Positions 10,024-19,759 of a DNA stretch of 64,000 nucleotides are shown in pieces. The position numbers and the translations under genes were made by a program. The notes below the pieces were generated by a model. It saw only the letters and a list, made by a program, of their open reading frames with translations. It did not search any database and had not been told where the DNA came from. Origin of the DNA: an uncultured Vibrio sp. (GTDB lineage Bacteria > Pseudomonadota > Gammaproteobacteria > Enterobacterales > Vibrionaceae); the NCBI RefSeq assembly GCF_963675395.1, contig NZ_OY776222.1, positions 496,001-560,000 on the forward strand. Direction: 5' to 3'. How positions within the stretch are numbered: position 1 is the first letter of the stretch; the number at the start of each line of letters is the position of its first letter.

Positions 10024-10707
10024 ATGTCCATGATCAAAAGGCTAAAGTCATTTCTAATTAAAGTGGTGTTGGTACTGTTGTTCGCTCCGGTTGTATTAGT
10101 CGGCGCGGTAAAGTTTGTCGATCCTCCTATTTGGGGCTGGAAGCTCAGTCGCATTATCTCACCGCCAACAAACTATCCAGAAAAAAGTCAGCACAAGTGG
10201 GTGCCTTTGTCGCAAATTTCTAAGAACATGCAGCTTGCTGTGATTGCAACAGAAGATCAGAAATTCCCGACTCACTATGGAGTTGACTTTGAATCACTGT
10301 TTAACGTGATAGCAAACGCGGACGAAAATGGCCCTGCCCGCGGTGCGAGCACGATTACTCAACAAACTGCCAAGAATGTTTTTTTGTTTCCAGTTCATTC
10401 TTACGTGCGTAAGGCGTATGAGCTTTACTTTGCTCTGCTCATGGAAGCAATGTGGAGTAAAAAGCGCATTCTGGAAGTCTACCTTAATGTGGTTGAATTT
10501 GGCCCAGGTATCTATGGTGCTGAAGCCGCTGCTCATCACTACTTTGGCGTGAGTTCGGATAGGCTGTCGAAGTGGCAAGCGGCGCAATTAGCGGTGGTAT
10601 TGCCTAATCCTTATCGCATAAAGGTTTACCCGCAAAGTGAATACACTCAGCGCCGTACAAGGTGGGCTTTGAAGCAAATGCGCAACCTTGGCAGTGTTCA
10701 GTTGTAA
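10024..10707 (+). CDS. mtgA: Monofunctional peptidoglycan glycosyltransferase
   Basis: GT51 enzyme of 227 residues that polymerises lipid II into glycan strands in the periplasm. One N-terminal membrane anchor spans residues 8-30. The catalytic glutamate is Glu77 in ATEDQKFPTHYGVD. RGASTITQQTAKN and KRILEVYLNVVEFGPGIYGAEAAA are the conserved GT51 motifs. There is no transpeptidase domain, as expected for MtgA. An alternative ATG two codons downstream (10030) cannot be excluded. It sits alone between the glgB terminator and the amylase gene. Confidence 0.93.
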   Translation: MSMIKRLKSFLIKVVLVLLFAPVVLVGAVKFVDPPIWGWKLSRIISPPTNYPEKSQHKWVPLSQISKNMQLAVIATEDQKFPTHYGVDFESLFNVIANADENGPARGASTITQQTAKNVFLFPVHSYVRKAYELYFALLMEAMWSKKRILEVYLNVVEFGPGIYGAEAAAHHYFGVSSDRLSKWQAAQLAVVLPNPYRIKVYPQSEYTQRRTRWALKQMRNLGSVQL

Positions 10708-10868
10708 ATTTGTCGAACTACGCCTCTTCAACAGCAAAATGTGAGTTAATCCAAGCTTTAGGGCGTAGGCTGTGAGAATGATGTGTTCACATTTTCGTCC
10801 GCTTACTATTAGTGTGAATAAAACTAATAAATTTGCGTAGATGACATGCGCGCTCAATGGACGGAACG

Positions 10869-12932
10869 ATGAAACTAAATCTGATCACAACGACATTATT
10901 ACTTGCCTCGGCAAGCGTCATAGCCGAACCCAATATCACCATATCAACCACAACCAATAGCCGCGACTTTCCGCTCAGCGCTGAGCAGCCATTAGTTGTA
11001 CCGCTGACCAAAGACGGTTACACACTAAAAATAACCGGTGTTGAAGGGAGTTGTACCGCACCCGACGGACAAAACGTTAAATTCAATACACCCATCTCGT
11101 TAAACTGTGGTGCGCCAACAGAACTACCGCTGAAAATACGTTTTACCGGAGATTACTCATTTACCTATGATGATCAGGCGAAAACGCTTCTGTTTAAACG
11201 AGAGCCAAAGAAAGCGGCGAAAACCGAGTTCAAACGCCCGATCCCAACAGTTCAATGTGAAGTTTACCAAGGCGGCGAAGTGTCCATTGCCTTAGGTGAT
11301 AGTTTCCCCGATGGCACCAAATTACGCGATGCTTACTCTGGTCAGGTCGTCGAAGTGAAAAATCAACAAGTCTCTTTGGTGCCAGACCAAGCGTCAGGTG
11401 GCATCGTACTTCTCGAGCCGGTTAAGAAAACCAAACAAGCGCTACCGTTTGATTACCGCAATGCCAACATCTACTTTGTGATGGTTGATAGATTCAATAA
11501 CGCCGATAGCAGCAATGACAATAGTTATGGGCGTAAAAAAGACGGTAAAGAAGAAATTGGCACTTTCCACGGCGGTGATCTCAAAGGAGTGATTGCGAAG
11601 CTCGACTACATCAAGAGCTTGGGGACCGATGCCATTTGGCTCTCACCGATTGTCGAACAGGTCCATGGTTTTGTTGGCGGCGGCGACAGCGGGTCATTTC
11701 CATTCTATGCCTATCACGGGTACTGGACGCGTGATTTCACTAAAATAGATGCAAACTTCGGTAATGAAGATAATTTAAAGACGCTGGTGGACGAAGCGCA
11801 CAAACGTGGCCTAAAAGTGCTGATGGACGCCGTTATCAACCACACCGGTTACTCTACATTAGCGGATTTACAGTTTGATGGCATCGAATTTCTAAAGCCG
11901 GGCGCTGATTTACCTGAAAAGTGGGGAGACTGGCAACCAAAGAGCGGAGAGAACTGGCACAGCTACCACCGATTCGTTGATTACCAAAGCCCTAACTGGG
12001 CTAAGTGGTGGGGCGGGGGTTGGGTCCGATCTGGTCTGCCGGGGTACTCTGAACCGGGCAGCAGTGATATAACCATGTCGCTTGCTGGGCTGCCGGACTT
12101 TATCACGGAAGCAGAGCAAGCTGTCACGCCACCACAATGGCTGCTTGATAACCCGGGTACGCGTGTTCAGGCGCGTGACAATTACACCGTGTCGGACTAC
12201 TTAATTGAGTGGCAAACCGATTGGGTGAAGCGCTTTGGGATTGACGGATATCGAGTCGACACGGTCAAACATGTCGAAGGTGAAGTGTGGAAACGCCTGA
12301 AAAATGAAGCATCTCAGAGCTTAGAGCTGTGGCGTGCAGAGAATGGCAAATCGGGCCAACCTTTTTGGATGATGGGCGAAGTATGGGGACATACGGCATA
12401 TCGCAGCCCTTATTTTGATGATGGTTTCGATGCGCTGATCAACTTTGATATGCAGAAGAAGCTGGATAAAGGCGCGGCCTGTTTTAGTCAAATGGCGGAA
12501 ACTTACCAAAGCTATGCTGATACTATCGCCAACGAGAAAGACTTTAACCCTGTCAGCTATATGTCCTCTCACGATACCGAGTTGTTCTTCTCGCGCTTCA
12601 AAGACTACGCCATGCAGCGCAATGCGGCGAATGCATTATTGTTAAGCCCTGGAGCGGTTCAGGTATACTATGGTGATGAAGTCGGGCGGAACATTGGTCC
12701 GTATGCGGATGACTTCCACCAAGGGACTCGCTCTGACATGGTCTGGAAGCTTACTGACGAGAAACAGGCGTTACTGAAACACTGGCAGACGCTAGGGCAG
12801 TTCCGTCAAGTCCATCCTGCGATTGGCGCTGGTAAGCATCACGTAATCGTTCAGGATGGAGCGTACGTCTTCTCTCGTTCACTTGGAAATGACAAGGTAG
12901 TGGTTGCGTTTGTCGGCAGAGAGAAACCATAA
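10869..12932 (+). CDS. Exported alpha-amylase (GH13, MalS-like)
   Basis: The open frame begins at 10857, but the ATG at 10869 starts a clean signal peptide (MKLNLITTTLLLASASVIA, cleavage before EP), so I take that start (687 residues). There is an N-terminal beta-rich region of about 180 residues, then a GH13 barrel starting around NIYFVMVDRFNN. Catalytic residues are Asp464 in GYRVDTVKHVEGE, Glu504 in MMGEVWGH and Asp569 in MSSHDTELFF. No lipobox, so probably periplasmic or secreted. Overall form resembles enteric MalS (about 676 residues). Role inferred: trimming longer maltodextrins before uptake. No clear MalT box was seen in the 160 bases upstream. Confidence 0.85.
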   Translation: MKLNLITTTLLLASASVIAEPNITISTTTNSRDFPLSAEQPLVVPLTKDGYTLKITGVEGSCTAPDGQNVKFNTPISLNCGAPTELPLKIRFTGDYSFTYDDQAKTLLFKREPKKAAKTEFKRPIPTVQCEVYQGGEVSIALGDSFPDGTKLRDAYSGQVVEVKNQQVSLVPDQASGGIVLLEPVKKTKQALPFDYRNANIYFVMVDRFNNADSSNDNSYGRKKDGKEEIGTFHGGDLKGVIAKLDYIKSLGTDAIWLSPIVEQVHGFVGGGDSGSFPFYAYHGYWTRDFTKIDANFGNEDNLKTLVDEAHKRGLKVLMDAVINHTGYSTLADLQFDGIEFLKPGADLPEKWGDWQPKSGENWHSYHRFVDYQSPNWAKWWGGGWVRSGLPGYSEPGSSDITMSLAGLPDFITEAEQAVTPPQWLLDNPGTRVQARDNYTVSDYLIEWQTDWVKRFGIDGYRVDTVKHVEGEVWKRLKNEASQSLELWRAENGKSGQPFWMMGEVWGHTAYRSPYFDDGFDALINFDMQKKLDKGAACFSQMAETYQSYADTIANEKDFNPVSYMSSHDTELFFSRFKDYAMQRNAANALLLSPGAVQVYYGDEVGRNIGPYADDFHQGTRSDMVWKLTDEKQALLKHWQTLGQFRQVHPAIGAGKHHVIVQDGAYVFSRSLGNDKVVVAFVGREKP

Positions 12933-12995
12933 GTTATAGGCGGTTAGTTCAAGAAGCTAGTGTTGGGTTTACAATCCAGCTTTAAAAAGGTCAGC

Positions 12996-13029
12996 GCCCT
13001 CAGACTCAGGTTTGGGGGCTTTGTTTTTA
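12996..13029 (+). terminator. Rho-independent terminator after the alpha-amylase
   Basis: GCCCTCAGA pairs (two G-T wobbles) with TTTGGGGGC around a CTCAGG loop, followed by TTTGTTTTTA. Confidence 0.7.
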
Positions 13030-13128
13030 TTCATCGTACTTTTCAGTTCAGTAGAGAAGCCCCATTAATGTTACGTTCAGATTTGATCATTACTATTATT
13101 GCAATCTTCATAACTATCGGAGGCAACG

Positions 13129-13506
13129 ATGACTACAGCCATGTCTTTAAAGTCGGTGCCTAATGACGCCGTTGAAGAAACGCTAAAAGTGCCAGATGAG
13201 AAAACGTTTTGGCGCAAAATGAAAAACTCGGTCAAGAAAGCGGGTGAAGAGATTGCTGTGATGGGGATTAAATCCTGGCTCGCGATGACAGACGCTAATA
13301 CCTCTGTTCGCCATAAAGCGATTCTTGGTGGGGCATTAGCGTATTTCGTTCTCCCAACGGATATGGTGCCCGATGTGCTGGCTGGCGTTGGATTCACTGA
13401 TGATATGGCAGCGCTCACATTGGCGGTAAACACTGTGGGTAACGCCATTACGCCAGAGCACGAAGCGCAAGCCAGAGCAAAACTGAATTCAATACCTAAC
13501 GACTAA
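13129..13506 (+). CDS. YkvA/DUF1232 family protein
   Basis: 125 residues, ATG preceded by GGAGG at 13121. The hallmark of the family is seen near residues 60-90: RHKAILGGALAYFVLPTDMVPD followed by GFTDDMAAL, a short amphipathic or membrane-associated helix with conserved P-x-D-x-x-PD residues. Biochemical role unknown for the family. Stands alone, convergent with the symporter gene and sharing the terminator at 13541. Confidence 0.85.
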   Translation: MTTAMSLKSVPNDAVEETLKVPDEKTFWRKMKNSVKKAGEEIAVMGIKSWLAMTDANTSVRHKAILGGALAYFVLPTDMVPDVLAGVGFTDDMAALTLAVNTVGNAITPEHEAQARAKLNSIPND

Positions 13507-13540
13507 TAACCTTTAAGCTTGCTTAATAAACCTTATTTGA

Positions 13541-13579
13541 AAAACAAAGCCCCGATGTTTCCATCGGGGCTTTGTTTTA
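13541..13579. terminator. Bidirectional terminator
   Basis: AAAACAAAGCCCCGATG and CATCGGGGCTTTGTTTT form a strong stem with A and T tracts on both sides. It serves the convergent DUF1232 and symporter genes. Confidence 0.9.
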
Positions 13580-13601
13580 GACAGGATAACCGTAAAACGG
13601 T

Positions 13602-14906
13602 TTAAGCGTCAGCGCGTTTAAGATGCACTTCTTCTTCGGTTGCGCCGGCCATTGGATCATTGAAGCGAGCTTCATCCAATGCGCCTTCTGATTTAGCAAC
13701 AATAACGGTTACCGCGCTATCACCAGTAATGTTGACTGCGGTACGAATCATATCCAGTAGACGGTCGACACCCATAATCAGTGCAATACCTTCCAGAGGT
13801 AAGCCTACTTGGTTTAGTACCATAGCCAGCATAACAAGGCCAACACCAGGGACACCAGCAGTACCAATAGACGCTAGAGTCGCCGTCATGATAACCATTA
13901 AGTAGTCACCCATGGTTAAATCAATGTTGAATGCTTGTGCGATAAACGCTGTAGCGACACCTTGCATGATCGCCGTTCCGTCCATATTCACGGTTGCACC
14001 AAGTGGTACAGTGAATGAAGACACACGGTTTTCTACGCCCATGCGGTGTTTTGCTGTTTCCATAGTAACAGGAATGGTTGCGTTTGATGATGCAGTAGAG
14101 AATGCAAACATCACCGCATCTTCCATTTTACGCATGAAGGTAATTGGGCTAAGACCAGTAAACCCTTTCAACATTAGGCTGTACGTTACCAGACCGTGTA
14201 GCAGCAGTGTGCCAGCGAGAACGATGAAGTACTCGGCAAGGTTTAGGATTGCACCCAAGCCTAGACCAGTAAACAGCTTCGCCATCAGGAAGAACACACC
14301 AAATGGTGCAAGGTTCATCAAAATAGCAACCAGCTTCATGATCACTTCATTCAAGTCTGAGAAGAATGCAGCGATACGCTCACCTGGTTTACCAGCAGCA
14401 CTGATCGCGATACCAAATAAAACGGCAAACACGATAACTTGAAGTGTTTTACCTTCCGCCATTGCACTGATTGGGTTAGTCGGGAACATATCAATGATCA
14501 CCTGACCCAAAGACGGTGCTTCTGCTGAGTTGAATGAGCTTACCGCAGTAAGATCAGCGCCTGCACCTGGCTGGAACACGGTGCCCATCGTCAGAGCAAG
14601 CGTGATAGCGACCGCTGTTGTTGCAATGTACAAAGCAAGGGTTTTGCCACCCATGCGACCTAAAGTTGATAGGTCTTTTAGAGAGCTAGTACCGCAAACC
14701 AGTGATACAAACACCAGTGGTACGACTAGCATCTTTAAGCTGGCAACGAAGATCTGTCCACCAACTTCAAATAATCCATTAACAATGTATGCGTCGACAA
14801 ATCCGTTGTCGGCAAAAAGTGTGCGAATTGCAAATCCTGTCAAGATACCCGCAACCATACCGAAAATAACACGGCTGGTAAGCGACATCGGTTTCTTGGT
14901 ATTCAT
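13602..14906 (-). CDS. Sodium/proton:dicarboxylate-glutamate symporter family
   Basis: Member of the DAACS/GltP-DctA family, which imports glutamate, aspartate or C4-dicarboxylates. The frame opens further upstream (14942), but AAGGAG just before the ATG at 14906 (MNTKKPMSLTSRV) fixes the start, giving 434 residues. Multiple hydrophobic helices. The serine-rich hairpin (FSTASSNATIPVTME) and NMDGTAIMQGV are the family's substrate- and cation-binding motifs. Single gene. A CRP-like site lies at 15014, about 110 bases upstream. Substrate cannot be assigned from sequence alone. Confidence 0.9.
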   Translation of the reverse strand: MNTKKPMSLTSRVIFGMVAGILTGFAIRTLFADNGFVDAYIVNGLFEVGGQIFVASLKMLVVPLVFVSLVCGTSSLKDLSTLGRMGGKTLALYIATTAVAITLALTMGTVFQPGAGADLTAVSSFNSAEAPSLGQVIIDMFPTNPISAMAEGKTLQVIVFAVLFGIAISAAGKPGERIAAFFSDLNEVIMKLVAILMNLAPFGVFFLMAKLFTGLGLGAILNLAEYFIVLAGTLLLHGLVTYSLMLKGFTGLSPITFMRKMEDAVMFAFSTASSNATIPVTMETAKHRMGVENRVSSFTVPLGATVNMDGTAIMQGVATAFIAQAFNIDLTMGDYLMVIMTATLASIGTAGVPGVGLVMLAMVLNQVGLPLEGIALIMGVDRLLDMIRTAVNITGDSAVTVIVAKSEGALDEARFNDPMAGATEEEVHLKRADA

Positions 14907-15324
14907 GAGAACACTCCTTATAGTTATGCACTCTGAGTTCACTTCAAAGTGGCGTGCAGGTTAGCAGCGGAGTGAAAAAACGCGAAAGAAAAAACCGATA
15001 TACGGTCAGTAGATGTGACCAAGATCACCATAAAAAATGCGACGTTAACAGTAAATTAACTTATTGTCTGGTTTTATAGTCTGTTATTTAACATATTTAT
15101 CGAGTATAAAACTAATGTTCATCTATTGTTACAGTTTTGTGTTTTCGGATTTGGTTGCATATTGAGCTGGTTATTATTCATCAACAACTGCTTGGGAGTA
15201 AATATGCAACGGACAGGTTGTATTTAACTCTCAATGAACGTGGATAATTAGAGCAACACAATGATCGAATCATCAGCATCGCTCTTAATGTTTTAGTCAT
15301 TACGTTGCTGGATTTAGCATCACA
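14907..15324. other. Intergenic region upstream of the symporter gene
   Basis: About 420 bases, AT-rich, with no ORF I would defend. It holds the CRP-like site listed separately. The right part (15170-15320) has short broken frames but no recognisable remnant. Confidence 0.5.
15014..15029. promoter_or_regulatory. CRP-like site upstream of the dicarboxylate symporter
   Basis: TGTGA-CCAAGA-TCACC, one mismatch from TGTGA-N6-TCACA, centred about 115 bases from the symporter start. Carbon-source control is plausible. Confidence 0.55.
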
Positions 15325-16621
15325 TCAGTATTGTGCAATAGAGAGACTCGATAGCAGGGAGTGATCCCACTCCCAACGGCTTTTCTCGTTGTTTTGAATT
15401 CCACCAACCCAATATTGTTGCTCAAATTTAATCCGACCGTTTATACAGTCCATCCCATGCTGAGTAATGCACACTTGTTGTTCCCACCAGTCTTTTTCTA
15501 ATGAGTCTATTGCTATCAGAGGGCTTGCATTGGTTGCTAGAGGAAGGAGCAGTGCATAGAACATCACGTCACCCAGGTAGGGCAAAGGCTCAGTCTGCTG
15601 ATAGCGTTGAAACCACTTCCTTACCGACATCGGGTTACTTTGTTCCTTTAGTACATCTCGGGTTACTTTGTTCCTTTAGTACATCTAATGCAAGACGCTG
15701 GGTGAAGCTCAGTCCCGATATCGAATGAGGAAGTTCCTGTAAATGACGTTGGAGCACGCTAGCCATATTGGGCAGACAATCTAACGCATGTTTCTCTAAT
15801 AGAGAGACAATAGCGTTTGGTGTTTCTTCTAACAGGGCTTGCCAACATTGACTCGCTTGGCTCATTAATCTGGCGTTTACAGGCTTGCGATCGTGCCAGC
15901 ATGAGCGAATTGCTTCTACGGGCAGCTGACCAAAGCCAATAAAACGCTCTGTACCGGGATATTGATTCAACTCGATGATTTCGATGACTTTATCTTTTGC
16001 GTTCTCAAGATAAGTCAGGCAACGGATCAACATGAGTTGATCGTAGCTATCATGCTCTACCCAAAATACGATGCGCTCAAACTTGTCATCTAGCAGAGTC
16101 TCTACGTTACGCTGCTCTTGCTGAGCGATATTTTGAACAGATTCTTTGTGCCCCATGACGGGCAGTAGTGTATCCACAACGAACTGAGCGCGTATGGCTA
16201 AAAATGATGGTTTAGCTTTAGGAATAGGACCCATACATAGTGGATCAATCATTGGGAGGAACTGGCCTTCAAAGCCGCTTTCTTTAAGTTTTTCCTGAAT
16301 ATCATGTCCACAACGAACATGGAGCGTAGTCAGGTCATGGTCGAGCGCTTTTTCATGTTTAGCGATAGCCTTCTTGTGCGATTCTAAGCGTTCTACATGC
16401 GCTTTCAGTTTGTTCCAACTTGGTAGGCCTAACTCTCTTGCTAAAGCATGTTGAACATCTGCAAGCTGCGCAGTATCGAAAGATAGAGTGTCAGGTTGGG
16501 CGTGAAACTTTTTTACCTGCGCCAAAGCGCTGGAGTCATTTTGACGGATCGCTTTTAAACGCTTTTTAGCAATGGATTTTTGTTGGTTGAGATTAATTGA
16601 GAAGCTGTTGTGAGGTTGCAT
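15325..16621 (-). pseudogene. DUF1835/DUF3658-type gene frameshifted by a 28-bp duplication
   Basis: The upstream frame (ATG at 16621) encodes a DUF1835-type protein. It carries LHVRCGHDIQEKLKESGFEG and IDPLCMGPIPKAK, preceded by an N-terminal helical segment with ARELGLPSWNKLKAHVE. It stops at 15635 after ALDVLKEQSNP with an out-of-frame tail RCTKGTK. The next frame (15325-15630) begins MSVRKWFQRYQQTEPLPYLGD and ends WVGG...RWEWD, typical of this family's C-terminus. The break coincides with two perfect tandem copies of a 28-base unit (15631-15658, 15659-15686). Deleting one copy leaves 1269 bases, an uninterrupted 422-residue protein. So the gene is split by one duplication, not decayed. 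Function of the family is unknown. Confidence 0.9.
15631..15686. repeat. Perfect 28-bp tandem duplication (2 copies)
   Basis: The unit starting CGGGTTACTTTG and ending AGTACATCT occurs at 15631-15658 and again at 15659-15686 without mismatch. Twenty-eight is not a multiple of three, so the repeat shifts the DUF1835 gene's frame. Confidence 0.97.
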
Positions 16622-16906
16622 TTTTCACCTTTCTTATTGTCTTCCACACTCGCTTAAACAGAAGCTAAAAAAAGGTAAAAACAGATTGTGCCTGCTGCTA
16701 GTGCAGGGAAGCTATGTTGCCGTGAACCGAGTTCTTTCCGCGAGTGTTGGGTGCTTTAGGCTTGAGCTCGTTTATCATAGGCGACGGCTGAGTGACTGGC
16801 AACCAAAAATCAGGGATCAGGGAGAGAATCGTTAATAAAAACAAAGCCCCAACTATATTGGCATAATACCGTTCGTTTAACAGCGAACGGTAGATCACAA
16901 TCATCC

Positions 16907-17038
16907 GTCATTCTGGACCGCGACGAAGGAGCGTGATTCAGAATCTTCTATCCGAGCACTTTGTCGCCAAAAATATGCCTATATTTTTTAGCTTGCTGAT
17001 AATAGATTCCTAGTCTCGCTATGGCTCGCTGGAATGAC
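16907..17038. repeat. 132-bp dispersed palindromic repeat, copy 1
   Basis: Begins GTCATTCTGGACCGCGACGA and ends GGCTCGCTGGAATGAC. The ends are imperfect inverted repeats of each other (GTCATTC...AATCT on both strands). A second 132-bp copy is at 47890-48021, conserved mainly at the ends. It has no coding capacity and behaves like a short intergenic palindromic element (MITE- or ERIC-like). The stretch 16622-16906 to its left holds only a doubtful 68-residue frame and an 8-bp inverted repeat at 16869-16892. Confidence 0.8.
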
Positions 17039-17083
17039 CCGCTATGGGCGTTAAGCGATTGTCAGGGCATTGGTCCGTTCAAT

Positions 17084-17806
17084 TTACCGCTTCGCTAACC
17101 CTTTGCTATTTAAGTAAGGCAGAATATGCGGGCGAGACTCTCCGGCTAATTTCGTCGTCACTTCTTCAGACCAGGTGCTTTGCTTCTGATTACTTGAACG
17201 TGTGGCGTAGTAATCGTGCATGGTTTGGTCGTAAGCCTCTATATCTTCCAGGTTTAAAGGTTGGTACTCGTTTTCGTGTACGATCACTTTTGCTGGTAAG
17301 CGAGGTTTAACCTCAGGGCTTTGTTCCGGGTGGCCAAGGCACATACCAAACAGAATGGCGGTATTGCGTGGTAAACCTAGCAACTCATCAACGCCTTGAG
17401 CTTTATTTCTTAAGCCACCAATGTATACGCCACCCAACCCCATTGATTCTGCTGCTAATAGACAGTTTTGCGCCATAATACCGGAGTCAACCGCACCAAT
17501 AAGCGTTAACTCGGTAAAGTCGGCTTGAACTTGAGGGTTGATTTCCGCATGACGTTGATAATCAATGCAGAACACTAAAAACTCTGCCGCACTTGCAACG
17601 TAAGCTTGGTTACCCGCGTATTGCGCCAATTGTGCTCGCTTCTCTGGGTCAGTAACTCGGATAATAGAAACGACTTGCAGCATGCTCGAAGATGATGCGG
17701 CCAGGCCTGCTTGAATAATGGTGTCCAGTTGGGTTTTATCAATGGGTTGTGGGCTGAATTTTCTTATCGAGCGGTGGCTGAGTATGGTTTGAATCGTACT
17801 GTTCAT
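17084..17806 (-). CDS. nfsA: Oxygen-insensitive NADPH nitroreductase
   Basis: FMN-dependent nitroreductase of 240 residues, the same length as E. coli NfsA. It reduces nitroaromatics and quinones by two electrons using NADPH in the cytosol. The N-terminal HRSIRKFSPQPID is the FMN-phosphate-binding signature. GLGGVYIGGLRN and the following GLPRNTAILFGMCLGHP are conserved nitroreductase segments. It stands alone, divergent from the marC-type gene. The dispersed repeat lies 46 bases past its stop codon. Confidence 0.9.
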   Translation of the reverse strand: MNSTIQTILSHRSIRKFSPQPIDKTQLDTIIQAGLAASSSSMLQVVSIIRVTDPEKRAQLAQYAGNQAYVASAAEFLVFCIDYQRHAEINPQVQADFTELTLIGAVDSGIMAQNCLLAAESMGLGGVYIGGLRNKAQGVDELLGLPRNTAILFGMCLGHPEQSPEVKPRLPAKVIVHENEYQPLNLEDIEAYDQTMHDYYATRSSNQKQSTWSEEVTTKLAGESRPHILPYLNSKGLAKR

Positions 17807-18004
17807 GATGACCTAACATCCTTTTTTATTGTTCTCTTAATTCGTGAACGTTACCTTATCGGCATTTGACGGCTGGGTAAACTCTCTCAAAAGAAAAAGT
17901 GTGCCTTAAACCATAAGTTTTACTCGAGAGAAGCAGGAATCAGGCAAGTCCGAATATATAGGTATATACTGTCTTAAAATCAATGAATTACAGTCGGTAA
18001 AAAG

Positions 18005-18646
18005 ATGCAAGAGTTAATCGTTCACACAGTAACGGTGTTTATGGGTTTCTTCGCTATCATGAACCCAATTGCAAATATCCCAATATTTTTAAGCTTAACA
18101 GCAGATGAAGATAAAGAGACGGTTCGCTCCATCGCGCTGCGCTCCATATTCATCGCTTTTATCATCGTTGCGGTGTTCTCAATTGCAGGAAAGCTGATCT
18201 TCGATTTATTTGGTATTACGCTTTATGCCCTGCGTATTACTGGCGGCATTCTGGTCTTTTTGATTGGCTACAACATGCTGCAAGGTGATACTACTCACCA
18301 GAAAACGAAAGAAAAGGCTTACTCTCCTGCTCAGCAGCAAGCGGCGTTAAGTATCGCGGTTTCACCTCTGGCGATGCCAATATTGGCGGGTCCTGGAACC
18401 ATTGCGACGGCGATGAACTTTGCTACCGCAGGTGGGTTTGATCAAACGATAATTACCATCGTTTCATTTGCGGTGCTTTGTGCTATCACGTACACCTTGT
18501 TCTTGTTTGGCGATAAATTAGTGAAAGCGGTTGGTCCTAGTGCGCTTAATGTCGTGACTAAAATGATGGGCCTGATTTTGGCTGTTATTGGTACTCAAAT
18601 GCTCATTGATGGGGCTGCGGAAGCTTACAAGAGCGTCTTCGCGTAA
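18005..18646 (+). CDS. MarC family integral membrane protein
   Basis: 213 residues with six predicted membrane helices. FFAIMNPIANIPIFLSLT in the first helix and SPLAMPILAGPGTIATAM in the middle are the two repeated N-P/P-G motifs of MarC/YhgN (UPF0056). Transport substrate is not established for the family, and the old antibiotic-resistance link was withdrawn. Single gene, divergent from nfsA. Confidence 0.88.
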   Translation: MQELIVHTVTVFMGFFAIMNPIANIPIFLSLTADEDKETVRSIALRSIFIAFIIVAVFSIAGKLIFDLFGITLYALRITGGILVFLIGYNMLQGDTTHQKTKEKAYSPAQQQAALSIAVSPLAMPILAGPGTIATAMNFATAGGFDQTIITIVSFAVLCAITYTLFLFGDKLVKAVGPSALNVVTKMMGLILAVIGTQMLIDGAAEAYKSVFA

Positions 18647-18808
18647 TCCAACTATTCTTATTTGAGGTTTGGGCATTGTGACTGGTTATATTTCGCCGCC
18701 TGACTTGGCGCTGGTATAGGAATCACCTATCTAAATAATAAGAATAACCAATTGTTTCTATTGCCTTACTTTCAATACTATTTTTAAGCACAGTATTGGG
18801 GAGGAAGC

Positions 18809-19681
18809 ATGGGCAAAAAAGCAATTGTGGTTGAAGGTGGAGCGATGCGAGGCGTCTTTGCGAGTGGCGTACTAGACGCATTCATGGAGAAAAATTATAA
18901 ACCCTTTGATTTTGCTATTGGTGTTTCTGCTGGTGCATCCAATTTGATTGGTTATTTAACCGATTACCCACATCGTAGTATTAACATCATCACCAAACTC
19001 GCGACCTGCAAACGTTTCTTCGATCCAACTCGTTTTATCAAGGGTGGCGATCTCATTGACGTTAAGTGGTTATTTGAAGAGTCTAATCGTTTGTACCCCA
19101 TCGATGAGAAGAAGTTGTTTGATGGTATTCCTTTTTTTGCGACCACAACCAATGTTGATACAGGTAAAGCAGATTACTATCGTGTCAATCGGGACAACTT
19201 TCATCACGCGCTAGAAGCGACGACGGCTTTGCCTATCGCATACAAACATACCCCTTGTTTTTCTGGTGGCTGCTACACCGACGGAGGCGTGGCTGATCCC
19301 ATTCCGGTTCGCGAAGCATACCGAAGAGGGGCTAGAGATATTACGGTGGTGCTATCTCACCCGTTGAATTACTCGAAGAAACCAGCTAAAACAACCTGGC
19401 TTACAAAGAAGCTGTTTGCCGAACATCCTAAAATGGTCGAAGCCATGTTGCATCGAGCTGAGAACTACAATGAATCTTTGGCGTTTATTCGTAATCCACC
19501 GCAAGATGCACGTATCCGCGTTATTGCTCCACCAGATAATTTTCACGTTCAGCGTTTAACAATGCGCCAATCTGTGTTGCTTGAAGGATATGAGATGGGA
19601 CTTGAAGAGGGCAGAGCGCACTTGAGAAATCTTGCTAATGCTCATGACTTAGATCGAGAAAATTGTCACTTTTGTACTTAG
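18809..19681 (+). CDS. Patatin-like phospholipase (YjjU-like)
   Basis: 290 residues, SD GGGAGG close to the ATG. The patatin catalytic elements are clear: oxyanion loop EGGAMRG near residue 10, the nucleophile elbow GVSAGAS near residue 40, and the catalytic aspartate in DGGVADPIP near 160. No signal peptide or membrane segment, so a cytosolic lipid acyl hydrolase is expected. Closest remembered relative is E. coli YjjU. Substrate unknown. Cysteine pair at the very C-terminus (NCHFCT) is unexplained. Confidence 0.88.
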   Translation: MGKKAIVVEGGAMRGVFASGVLDAFMEKNYKPFDFAIGVSAGASNLIGYLTDYPHRSINIITKLATCKRFFDPTRFIKGGDLIDVKWLFEESNRLYPIDEKKLFDGIPFFATTTNVDTGKADYYRVNRDNFHHALEATTALPIAYKHTPCFSGGCYTDGGVADPIPVREAYRRGARDITVVLSHPLNYSKKPAKTTWLTKKLFAEHPKMVEAMLHRAENYNESLAFIRNPPQDARIRVIAPPDNFHVQRLTMRQSVLLEGYEMGLEEGRAHLRNLANAHDLDRENCHFCT

Positions 19682-19759
19682 CGTAACGGCGCCTAACCTT
19701 CGGTGAACAGCAACAGTTTGAATGAGCGAACCATAAAAAATATGGCTCGCTACTAAGCG

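Noticed and set aside
13912..14442. 176-residue plus-strand frame
   Set aside because: Lies antisense inside the dicarboxylate symporter, whose frame has clear family motifs. A shadow frame.
16698..16904. 68-residue minus-strand frame with a hydrophobic start
   Set aside because: No ribosome site, begins at the edge of the dispersed repeat, and contains an 8-bp inverted repeat (ACCGTTCG/CGAACGGT). Coding is not supported.
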